Shown here: positions 38,101-50,100 of the stretch, piece after piece
How positions within the stretch are numbered: position 1 is the stretch's first letter
Layout: each line of letters begins with the position of its first letter
Source of the DNA: Chaunax sp. Z400
Taxonomy: Eukaryota > Chordata > Actinopteri > Lophiiformes > Chaunacidae
Direction: 5' to 3'
Assembly: GCA_037577475.1 (NCBI GenBank)
Contig: CM075195.1
Location: 28,321,399-28,385,398, forward strand
DNA length: 64,000 bases
Made by a program: the position numbers and the translations under genes
The notes under the pieces: model-generated
What the model was told of the DNA's origin: nothing
Seen by the model: only the letters and a program-made list of their open reading frames with translations
Database searches by the model: none

Positions 38101-41100
38101 CTTTTGCAGTACGTTTTCCTGATGTGTTGTGTTGTGGCTTTTGCAGTGCGTTTTCCTGATGTGTTGTGTTGTGGTTTTTGCAGTGTGTTTTCCTGATGTG
38201 TTGTGTTGTGGTTTTTGCAGTGCGTTTTCCTGATGTGTTGTGTTGTGGCTTTTGCAGTGCATTTTCCTGATGTGTTGTGGCTTTTGCAGTGCGTTTTCCT
38301 GATGTGTTGTGGCTTTTGCAGTGCGTTTTCCTGATGTGTTGTGTTGTGGTTTTTGCAGTGCGTTTTCCCGATGTGTTGTGGCTTTTGCAGTGCGTTTTCC
38401 TGATGTGTTGTGTTGTGGCTTTTGCAGTGCGTTTTCCTGATGTGTTGTGTTGTGGCTTTTGCAGTGCGTTTTCCTGATGTGTTGTGGCTTTTGCAGTGCG
38501 TTTTCCTGATGTGTTGTGTTGTGGATTTTGCAGTGCCTTTTCCTGATGTGTTGTGTTGTGGCTTTTGCAGTGCCTTTTCTTGATGTGTTGTGTTGTGGCT
38601 TTTGCAGTGCCTTTTCCTGATGTGTTGTGTTGTGGCTTTTGCAGTGCATTTTCCTGATGTGTTGTGGCTTTTGCAGTGCGTTTTCCTGATGTCTTGTGTT
38701 GTGGCTTTTGCAGTACGTTTTCCTTATGTGTTGTGTTGTGGCTTTTGCAGTGCGTTTTCCTGATGTGTTGTGTTGTGGCTTTTGCAGTGCCTTTTCCTGA
38801 TGTGTTGTGTTGTGGCTTTTGCAGTTCCTTTTCCTGATGTGTTGTGTTGTGGCTTTTGCAGTGCGTTTTCCTGATGTGTTGTGGCTTTTGCAGTGCGTTT
38901 TCCTGATGTGTTGTGGCTTTTGCAGTGCGTTTTCCTGATGTGTTGTGGCTTTTGCAGTGCGTTTTCCTGATGTGTTGTGGCTTTTGCAGTGCATTTTCCT
39001 GATGTGTTGTGTTGTGGTTTTTGCAGTGTGTTTTCCTGATGTGTTGTGTTGTGGTTTTTGCAGTACGTTTTCCTGATTTGTTGTGGCTTTTGCAGTGCGT
39101 TTTCCTGATGTGTTGTGTTGTGGCTTTTGCAGTGCGTTTTCCTGATGTGTTGTGTTGTGGCTTTTGCAGTGCGTTTTCCTGATGTGTTGTGGCTTTTGCA
39201 GTGCGTTTTCCTGATGTGTTGTGGCTTTTGCAGTGCGTTTTCCTGATGTGTTGTGTTGTGGTTTTTGCAGTGCGTTTTCCCGATGTGTTGTGGCTTTTGC
39301 AGTGCGTTTTCCTGATGTGTTGTGTTGTGGCTTTTGCAGTGCGTTTTCCTGATGTGTTGTGGCTTTTGCAGTGCGTTTTCCTGATGTGTTGTGTTGTGGA
39401 TTTTGCAGTGCCTTTTCCTGATGTGTTGTGTTGTGGCTTTTGCAGTGCCTTTTCTTGATGTGTTGTGGTTTTTGCAGTGCCTTTTCCTGATGTGTTGTGT
39501 TGTGGCTTTTGCAGTGCCTTTTCCTGATGTGTTGTGGCTTTCACTTTTGCCCCTATCCGCCACCATAGTTTGCCACACACAGAAGAAAAGTCTCACCTCC
39601 TGACCGATCCACAATGCTGCCATTCAATTAAAAATGTAACATCATCAACAATCCTCAAATAATTCAACCACATCTGCACCAAACAATATAATGACATTAA
39701 ATTACATTTACACATTTATGTATTTAGGCTCTAACAAATAAATATAGACTATATCCATGATCAGAGGCAGGCCTATACATTATGAAATATGTGCTGATGT
39801 GTGTTTTACATTCATCTGTGTTTTTACATCTGACTGAACTTTATTTTGTGATAAAACCATCAGGTATCACTGATTCCTGTGTCTCTACAGCAGGGTGAAA
39901 AGTATACGTAGAAATCTGAACCTTGTCTATAAATACCAACGTTAGCGGTGAAAGATATTTACACACATTTCAACCCCGTTGATGCTACTTTTTTGTGCGC
40001 AGCAACCTTTAGAAATGAGGCCCCTGGTGTGTCCTCTGGTTAGAGGGCTGCGCTCTCTGGTACTAACATTTAACCTGAATCTCTACCCAATAGTACCAAG
40101 TAATTTGTTACAGACAGGTACAGCACCCTACCCAGCAGCCTAACCACAGTACGTACTGCAAAATAAAGTCAGCTTTGAATGCTGATCTTGACAGCTGGAG
40201 GAAAGCTACAGGTGACGGCAGATTCAAGAAGTTTTCTTACCCAGACTTTGGTTTCTTAAGGCTGTTGCTGGAGCTGGCAGGCGAGGTCAGTCCTAAGCTG
40301 CTTTGGAAGCCTGAGGCATCTACCTGGATCTCGTCCTCATCCCTCAGAGCATCTTCTAGAGCCGCTGCCACTGTTGGGGTGATAGAAGGCTGCTGATAGT
40401 CTTTAGTGGTACGAGCCGGCAGGTCCAAGTCCAGCATCAGGACATTTTCAGCCTGGGGGCATAAGAATGCAAGAACACTCATCTGAGACAAACAAATCAA
40501 TGAAGAACAATGAATAACATCTAGTGCCAAAAGGCTCAAGACTAACCATTTCAAAATCCATGTACTGCTTGATTAATGAGCAACAACTGATAATACCAAA
40601 TGTCTCACTGTGAGGACAGGATTTTGTTTTAACATAACCTGGAAATTATTTTCTGACTGTTCAGTTTTAGTGACGATGGTGTTAGCAGGTATGTGCTCTC
40701 TGAGTGCTTTTTAGTTTGTCATCAGTACGTCTGAGCTCAACCCCTTTGGTATCATCAGTGACAGGAGAAATGAAGAGTAGAGTGTTTGTTTTATGGGGGA
40801 CACCAGTCACCTGGAGGTTTAGATATTGATACGCTGATCAATGAAAAGGTGAGGACGACACGCTGCTTACTTTGTATCTAATTTCAGGCCTCATCATCAT
40901 GGCCATGCAAGCGTAATTACTGAGAGGCCTCCTGTAGCCGACCGCAGACAAAGGCCTGGTCATCATCTCATGGTCACTGAGGCAGACACACAGACAGTGA
41001 AACAGCTGTACAACAGGACCGACAGGCAATGCATATCACAGTGTAGCATTTTCTGCTAAATTAATGAATATAAAATGACTGCATTAAAAGACCAATTTCT

Positions 41101-44100
41101 TCTTATAATTTTAATGATATGCTTGTTTGTACTTGATTATTTTTCTATTTAGAATATTTGGTGTGTGTACACACACACACATATATATGGGGAAGAATAA
41201 AAAGTGTGTTAATATTCTCTATCTTACTCCTCTATACGTGTGATGGGCTTCATTTTCCAGTATTCATCCTCCTCATCAATGTAAGCCCTGTTGGCTATTT
41301 TGTTCTTCTCCTCTAAGGGAATGAAGTTCTCAATGATGAGATGCCTGGAAGACAAATAGACCCACAGTTAAAAAGAGGCAGTAACACACAAAGAAATAAT
41401 GGAAACACAGAAACGGTCTGGTGAGAACAGATAGATATAAAGACACCAGTGAGCTGCACAACAGAGGGAGTTTAACCTACTCAGATATAACTGGGTTATC
41501 AAGGCTGACAAACATGGCGTGTTCAGATGTGTTTTTTATCGTAACTCGTGCACCAAATTTTTCCACAGAAGAATGAACAACGATAATGTAAAGACATGAG
41601 GAGTTCTGTTAACGGCCAAATGTAACACCATGGAGGACATGGCAGCACACTACTGACACATTGTTCTTGTCACAGGGTCTCTGTTTCGTCCTATGGAGTC
41701 TAAGGTATAAAGGAATATTTGGGCAATTGTAAAAAAAACTAAAAAAAACAGAGTTGGGTGGAAAAGAAAAACTCAAAATATCCAAGAAACAATTTGTAAA
41801 AAAAATATACAATAAACATGATAAAACTTTAATCTTCTCTCACATTATAGTCACAAATTCATGAGGAAAACAATAATGTGTTTGTCAATGAACTACAATG
41901 CTCAAAAAATGAAGGGAACACTGAATCATCACAGTTTAACACCAAGTCAGTTCAACTTCAGGGATATCAATTTGTCCATATAGGAAGCAAAGTGATAGTG
42001 AATCAGTTTCACCTGCTTTGGTGCAAATGAAAGTGACAACAGGTGTAATGGAGAGACAAAAACAAGACAACCTGCTAAAAGGAATGTTTTACATGTGGTG
42101 TCTACAGACAGTTGTTCTCTCTTCATCCTTCCTGACTGATTCTGGTAGCATGAGGCGGTACCTGCAGCCCAATCAGGTTGTACAGGTAGTCCAGCTCCTC
42201 CAGGATGGCACATCCATACATGTTGTCACAAGAAGGTTTGCTGTGTCTCCCAGCACAGTCTGAAGAGCACTGAGGAGATACCAGGGGACCGGCCGTTACA
42301 CGAGGAGAGCAGGGCAGGGCCACAGAAGGGCATCAACCCAGCAGCAGGACCGGTATCTGCTCCTTTTTCTGAGGAGGAACAGGAGGAGCACAGCCAGAGC
42401 CCCACAAAATGACCTCCAGCAGGATACTGGTGTGCATGTTTCTGACCACACTGTCAGAAACAGACTCCATGAGGGTGGAATGAGGGCCTGACGTCCTCCA
42501 GTGGGACCTGTGTTCAAAGCACCGTGCAGCTCCATTGGTATTCACCAGAGAACACCAGGATTGGCAGGTCTGCCATTGGCTCAATGTTCTCTTCACAGAT
42601 GAGAGCAGGTTCACACTGAACACATGTGACAGACGTGAAAGAGTCTGGAGACGCTGTGGTGAACGTTATGCTGCTGTAACATCATCCAGCATGACTGGTT
42701 TGGTGGTGGGTCAGTGATGGTCTGGGGAGGCATATCCTTGGAGGGTCACACAGACCATGTTATAGCAAAGGGTACCCTGACTGTTAGGTACCAGGATGAA
42801 ATCCTCAGAGTGATTGTCAGACCACATGCTGGTGCGCGGGCCCTGGGTTCCTCCTGGTTCAGTGGGGCCCTGGGTTCCTCCTGGTTCAGTGGGGCCCTGG
42901 GTTCCTCCTGTATGAGCAGTGTATGTTGCTTCACTTTGCAAAGCAGGCTCATCATTGTCAGCAAAATTCAAATTATGAAAAAATGAAATGATACTTCAAA
43001 ATTTGATTTATTACTAGAGGAGCACTCAGTAGTGCGCATACATCCGCCAAGGCCCATAATGGTGGATCCACCCCATGATCCGGATCTGCTCCAATATTCA
43101 ATGGGTCCTTATTTAGCACAGACCCCACTGTTCCAACACGTTACATGAAAATATATCAAGTAGTTTATGTGTCTAATTTATAAAAATGCTGAAAAAAGCA
43201 ATATTTAAGTGAAAAAAAGCATATGAGAACCATTCCAGCCAGTTTCATGGTAATCTGTCAAATACTTTATACTTTGTTATTGACAAAAACTGTCTAAAAT
43301 GCCCAATCTTTGCAATGTTCAAATCAGAAAAATTCCTGAATCCATCATCAATTCCATCATCTGGATCCACTCCCAAAAACCATGAGGTTCGTCTTTGCCC
43401 AGGACCAATCCTTCTATCAACTGTCATCAAAAACACTGGGCAGTTTTTGTGTAATCCTGCTAAAAGACGAAGAAACAAACCAAAAAACAAGCAGATGCCG
43501 GTGGAAAAACATAACCTCCTTGGCAGAAGTAATAAGGAAATACTTGTAATTTTAGCCCACAGTCACCATATTATCATATACATCCTTGCCTTTAAGAGGC
43601 ATTGCAGTGAATAGAGCCTATTCAGTAGAGAACATACATGGTAAAAACATACTGATTTAAATTTATTCTCGTAAATATGTGACCATTTTCTCCTTTTTTT
43701 CCTCCCCCCTTAATCTGTCATATGGCAAAACAATGAGATAATTATATTTTACACATGGGCGACATCTCTGAAAGTGACCCGTCTCTTTATTGCTCGGAGC
43801 AATTTACCTACAAATTGCCCAGATCAGATTCGAGATGTATCATGAAGTCCCAAAACAGCAGACCTGGGTAAAACTTGGGTTGATCTGGAAGTTACACCTG
43901 ATATTACTCTTACCTGGATAAGACAGTTACCTCGCTTCATTTGATTCTTGAGACTCTTGCTCTGCTGTGTGTTACTTTTTTACTCTAGAGCAGAAAGTCT
44001 CAAGGTGAAACTTAAAACTTGACGCCCATGTCACCTTAAGCATTATGTTAGCTTGTAAAATAAGGTCTGAGAGTGTAATGCATACAAGAAAGCAACATGA

Positions 44101-47100
44101 ATTTTTTTCAAGGGTTCAAGGTTCGCGTCTGAAGTTCAGCCATGGTTACAGTATATTTTCCCTCCTCTGCCAGGTAAGATCATGGTCATAAGAGATAATG
44201 TTAATCAATCTGCCAGGCTAACAGTGTGATACACAGACACCATACTTGAGTTTGAGATCCCTGGTGAGCTCGTTCAGGTGCTGCTCCAGTTCCTGGCGTT
44301 CTTTAATGTGTGCCTCGTGGATGTCATGGATTTCTGCCTTCACTGCCTGCAGCTTGGCGAACAACTAGAGGACAGAGGAGAAAAGACCTTTTAAAAAAAA
44401 TATTCAGCCTGGAATCAGCCGAAGACACCTGAACTCATATTCTCTAACATTCTGAGAATGCAAACGGATCAGGATCCTTTAACTTAGTGAGGAGGTGTGG
44501 TCGACCACATTGTACGGTGTGAAGCATTTTTTTAAATGCTGTGATTGGTTGATAGCAAAAAAGAAATTAAAAGGGGGTGGGGCTTTTCTTGTGAAAAAAT
44601 AAATAAATCTGTTATCATGTATTATCTATCATATTACCATACACCAGTTTACTAAGAAGAGGTGAGGAAATGTGATTTGTACCCAACAAAGTAAGTTGTA
44701 GAAAAGTAATCAGACAAAAATAAGAACGGAGCAAAAAATGAATTTGATTAATATTGATGAAGTATTTCCCTCCAAAGCCTTTAATATCACCAAAGAATAA
44801 ATCAGCTGTTTTCAAAATTCTACTTAAAATGTGGTTTTAGTGAGCAGAAATTACAGAAGAAAATCTTATATTCATTGAATTATTCAAAGAAAATCAGTCA
44901 ACGAACACAAATGATCATTTTTTTATGTAGATATCTTGTGATATTGAATGTGAAAGGAATAGCCACTGGTTTCGAGGGTTTTACCGATGCACCCAATGAT
45001 CTATGCAATTAAGGTTTGAAGTTGACCCGTTTGATGTCTGTAGGTATGTTTCTTAACTTTGGTAGCGTGTTCAGTCAAAGGGATACAGCCTCCTGCAGTA
45101 CATACACAAAGTCTTACTGGTTATGTCTGCCTTTCTGATGAATGACGATACATTTGCAGGATTTCGTGCCAACCAGTCAAAGTGAGGGGGCGTGTTCCAG
45201 CAGAGAGTGACATGAGTGCATACCCTATAGTGAAATGTGTCGCTGGACGACAGACCAATGGCAACCTTCTTCACATCACTCTCATTTCTTCTTGGTTTTG
45301 TCATCTGTACCATTTCATGGCCTCACAAACCTGCCATCCCTGACCATTTGTAGGTCATGCTTTAAAAGAAACTACTAAATGCTGGTAATTTTAATACCTA
45401 GTGTATTTTTACCTGATTTAAAATAGTACAGACCTACTTACTTAAAAGGCATCATACTACCAGACATATAGCCCTAACAGCTGAGCATCAGACCTCAAAA
45501 TCTAAATAATCATTCTGTACGCATGCTTTCATAAATAATAAACACATAAATGAGTTAGCAGTCTATTCATACTCAGACTACTGCAAATACACTGATCATA
45601 GCAGCCAGAGCTGAAACAGAACAGGAGAGGACATCCAGAACTGAAACCAGCTGCTACCTTTTTCAGCTTCTTGGTTTTGATGTCGACCTCCTGCTGCAGG
45701 GAGCTGTAGGTCTCCTTCAGCTCCAGAGTCTCTTCGTCATGACTCTCCACCTGCTGCTGCATCTCCCGCTCTCGCCTTGTCTGGATGAAAAGACACACAT
45801 ACATTCATACATTTCAACCGGAGCAAATACTGTAAGGAAGCACATAAGGGACTAATAATGGGAGTTAAGTGGGATATACAATAAATACACAATACAAGTA
45901 AGGCTGTGTGATATGAGGATATCTATCGGTTAACGACTGAACAACATCTACTGACAACATAAAAATATCTGTCCTTGTGCTCTATCGTTTATTTTGCTGT
46001 CCCACAAATCACACTCTTTACAGACATATTGTGTCAAGTAGCTCAGAAAGAGACAGGAAGTAGTTCTTAGTAATGTCAACCCTTTCAAGACATCCAAGAG
46101 AAAACGAGACACGTGCTGATTGTAGTCCAATGTCTCCAGTTTAATGTAGGCCTACTTTTGTTACCCCTGGTTGTTGGATGTCATTCAGTACCACGCTGCT
46201 TTCTTTTAGCAGCATTTTTCTTCTTTTTTTTTTTAATTGTCCACCACAAAGGGCTCTCCTGCTGTTGTGAAAACAGAATCACAAGTGAACAGTCTAGAAC
46301 GTGTTTTCTGGTCAACTTTATAAAGCATCCTGCTGACGAGGAAACGTCCACAGAGAGAGAAACAGAGAGAAGCTGAAAGATGCAACAGTTATGTGTTTTC
46401 TATGGAGCTTTTGGCGTCCCACCAGCAGAGGAAGCATGTCATTTAACACAGCAGCCTCAGGGTCTCTTGTGACGTCTAACATAAGCATCTAGCAGCTCTT
46501 TGTAAAGAATGGATTAACATGACAAAAAAAAAACGATTCACCTTCCTGGTTACATGATGATTGATCTGATCAGCTCACAAACACTGTGCTGTCTCCACAT
46601 TTTTGGATGTTTTCTTCTTCTCTGAGTTAGCTGCTTACTGCTACTAGCTGCTAGCTGCTACTGGCTGCACTCTATGTCTTCCAGTTTGTGCCGCACGCAT
46701 AGTACATTGTCCAAAACATCCCAGTGCTGTCCTGCCTTTACACCCCGTGTTCACACAGATGTGCCTTTCAGTGCCGTTACGACATGAAGATACTTTATTC
46801 ATCCCACAGGGGGAAATTCCTTATAAACTCCACTGCTGTCACAGAGGTGGAACAGACAGACACCCCATTGCGCTTCCATTGCGTTCACATAGAATGTCAG
46901 GGCAGAATAAAGGCGCACGAGTCGGGCCTTGAAAACACTGTGTGGACGGGGCTTCATCAATAGAAGCTGATAAAGGTTCATGTCAAAGCTCAACAATACA
47001 TCTATCAATGATCATATGAACATTACAAAAAATCAATCATAGTTTATGCTTTGATTCAGCCAAATACAGACTACAAGACTTTCAAGATCAGACCTGTTGT

Positions 47101-50100
47101 GCTTCTGCCATCATGAAGCATTTTCTGGTAGCAGCCTGTTGTCGCGTTGATACAGGAGCCCTGCTCTTCACACGTGGCTGACCTTCATATTGCATGTCAT
47201 ATCATCCAACCCCATAACCAACACTGCCAAAGTCTCATTGTTGCTGCATTCAAAACACCTATCCTGTCACCGGCGATCATACTGTTCTTGACTTGCAACT
47301 TTCGAGCAATTCCTCTAATGCAGGGGTTACCAACTGGCAGCCCCCCCGGGCCAAATCCAGACCATGAAAGGCTTCTATATGCAAAGCCTTTTGACATAAC
47401 AGGAAAACAATATCAGCCTATATCTAACTTTTTGATCAAAGGGACTTTTAACAGGCAGAATGAGGCCATCTTAGTACAGCCGTCTGGGTCCTACAACTGA
47501 TTGCTACCATAGGCCAACAAGCTACGTTCAACAAACCGAGGCACAGAGACAAACAACATGCATAAAATTTGACATTATCAAAAATGAGAAAATGTGCACA
47601 GTGAAAACAGTCTTCTGAGATGACTGGACAGAAAAGTACACATCTCTTCTTCCTGCAGTGAGCTCTATGAGGCCAATGTTGCCTAATTTGCACAGAGTCT
47701 GTTGTGGTTGTCAAAAGTGGAATTATTAAATGCCATTATGAAACTTGACACAGACACTTGGAAGAAACTTATCGGCAGAGGTCTGAGGTAAGGACATGGA
47801 AAATAAATTAGCCCAAAGCCCAGTATAAGTGATCTACACAGGTCCTCTCTCATTCCCTCACAGGGTCCACTGAGACTACAGTGTATTTTAGGAAAACATA
47901 AAAGGTCCTTTACAGATGGGGAAATAGTAAAGGAGTGTATGAAACATATGTCTGAACACTTTTAGATGGACATTAAAGACATGAACTGAGAGGAAAAACT
48001 AAACAAATCCTCCTTTCAGCTTCAACGGCCCCAATAAGAACTGAAGTATCAGCACAGGATGCACAGTCACAGCTGATGCTGCTGCTCAGACTGCATCTTA
48101 CACAGCTTTAGCAGTAGAATGAACCAATGGAAGTGACAATGCCCACATGTTGGTGGACGACAGCTTTTACCATGCATGGAGGGAAGATTTCTGTAGGATA
48201 TCCTTGGTATCACAGCACTTAAACACACAGCAGAGGGCATGACGTATACAGTAATCAATGCTGTCACAGAGGGGAATCGCAGGGTCAGACAGTTGTTGCT
48301 CAGTTTTTGGAAGATGAGAGGCAAATGGATATTATGGCCTTCCTGGTGGACATGACATCACACCCAAATGACCTCAACAATGACATCACTTGGGTGTGAT
48401 GTCATGTCAACCAGGAAAGCCATAATTTCCATTCAACTTAAAAGGCAAAAACAGAACTCTCTGTCTTTCAGAGGAAGTTGGACATTTTCAAAATGGATCT
48501 AGAAGAGGACTGAACACATTTTCCATTAATGAAACACATTCAGGGTGAGAGAGATTTGTCTCCTCCTGTTAGTTGATACAAAAACTGATTGGAAACATTT
48601 CCACAGGAGGCTAAACAAATCTACCAGTGTGCAGAAACTGGATCTGTACAGATGAAACTTATTGATCTTTGAGAGATCAGTGTGGAGTTTGTGACTCTGC
48701 CTCCTTCTGGCTACAGACGATACCTGAGACTGTTTTCCTTGGACTCTCAGACGTGTCAGTAAAACACCTTGGTCATGTTTGTCTCAAGAATATGCACTGA
48801 ACATTTTCCATGCCTGTTGGAGAATTGCACTTACCCTGTTCCTTCCAAGGTTCAAAATGTTGGCTGGAGAGGTTGAAGCCAATTTCTCCTCTGAATTTTG
48901 GGAGTAAAGAACTTGGAAGATGTTGTTTTTATGTATAGGCTGTCTATTTTTGCCTGTTTGAGTTTATTAATAATTGTGCGTCTTTACCAAAGCAGCCTGG
49001 TGGACAGAAGTGTTCAAAAACATAAAGTTTGTTTAAGATTAGTTATGCAAAAAACCCCAACATGTTACTGCAAAACTGTTAAGATTTTATACTTTGTTCA
49101 TTTGAAATGTGAACTGAAGTGATTTCTTCAGTCTGGCAAAAAGCACAGGCCTGAATTTGTGGTATCTAACGGTTTGGGCCTCAGCAGGGATGGAGGGCTG
49201 ACTCACTGACCCTCGCTCTAATGAGGTTTTATTTTCCAGATGTTTGGTGTACCTGTTCAGCAATTTCATGTCTCTTCTGCTCCAGCATTCTCTGTTGTTC
49301 ATTGGTGTGATCCACAATGTTTTTCCCCCCGACCAGGAGCCTACTCTCCATCTCCTGAATGGAAAAGAAAAGAAGCAGATTACACCACTTCAAGTCCCGG
49401 GGGGGGGGAGAAAAGCAGTTAACTCACCAGACAGGCTGTATGAACATTTAAAGATTTTGATCAGAACAACATGGTCTACTGACTTTAAAAGGTCTAAAAT
49501 TCTGGTATCACAACTTTAGGGCAGACAAATTATTTGTTGGATCCAATCAAACAAAATCTGGTATTTGAGCCTGTATTATACCCTCTCTTTAGATCATATC
49601 CATCTGATATATAGAGGATGGACAGAAACACAACCACTCTGTCTGGATCTGCTTACCTTCACTTTTGCTGCAAGCATCTCTCCGACCTCCCTCTCCCTCT
49701 TCAAATCCTCCATTTTCCTCTGTTTCTCTTTAAGCAGCCGAACCTTCTCCTCCGCCACCAGACTGTGATCCTCCATGATAGCTTTTCTCTCTCTCTCCAA
49801 CTTCTCCTGCTGCTCCCGCCAGTAATCCCCTTTATCGTCCCCATCTTCATCATCGTCCTCTGTCTCTCCTTCTTCCAGTTCCTCGCCGTCACTGCCTTCT
49901 CCAGCTCTCTTCCTCTGCCTCCTCCTTTTCTTCTGTCGCTTTTGCAGCTGTGCCTTCAGCTTCGCAATCTCTTCCTGGAACTGTCTGAGGAGGGCATCTT
50001 TAGAGTCCTCATTGATACGTGGTTTGTTCTTGATGTTCTTAGCCCTGTTGGAGTATCGCAGCGTTGTCAGCGTCTCCTCCACATTGTAGGATGCTGGGCC

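Larger units (their letters stand above)
44370..49250 (-). other. kif3b intronic sequence around small exons
   Basis: Apart from the 45658-45780 exon this is intron. I see repeat fragments at 46785-46830 and 47322-47500 and a hairpin at 48323-48434. The block at about 44480-44560 ('gtggtcgaccac', 'aaatgctgtgattggttg') recurs inverted at 54510-54570 in pofut1. No other gene is seen. Confidence 0.6.

Noticed and set aside
34273..39458. Many short plus-strand frames of the type MLWLLQCVFLMCCVVAFAV looking like membrane proteins
   Set aside because: They are translations of the opposite strand of the same satellite; the hydrophobicity is a by-product of the T/G-rich repeat.
33938..39540. CRISPR-like array
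   Set aside because: Repeats are directly adjacent with no unique spacers, and the host is a eukaryote.
33863..39580. Open frames of 1,905, 974, 691 and 530 codons on the minus strand as novel repeat proteins
   Set aside because: They are the same 32/37-bp satellite read in rotating frames, lie inside a kif3b intron and between transposon-like ends, and contain no domain or start context.
45071..45313. 80-codon minus-strand frame in a kif3b intron (contains HFDWLARNPANVSSFIRKAD)
   Set aside because: Protein-like in places but with no recognised family or splice signals, and it breaks off on both sides; possibly a transposon fossil.
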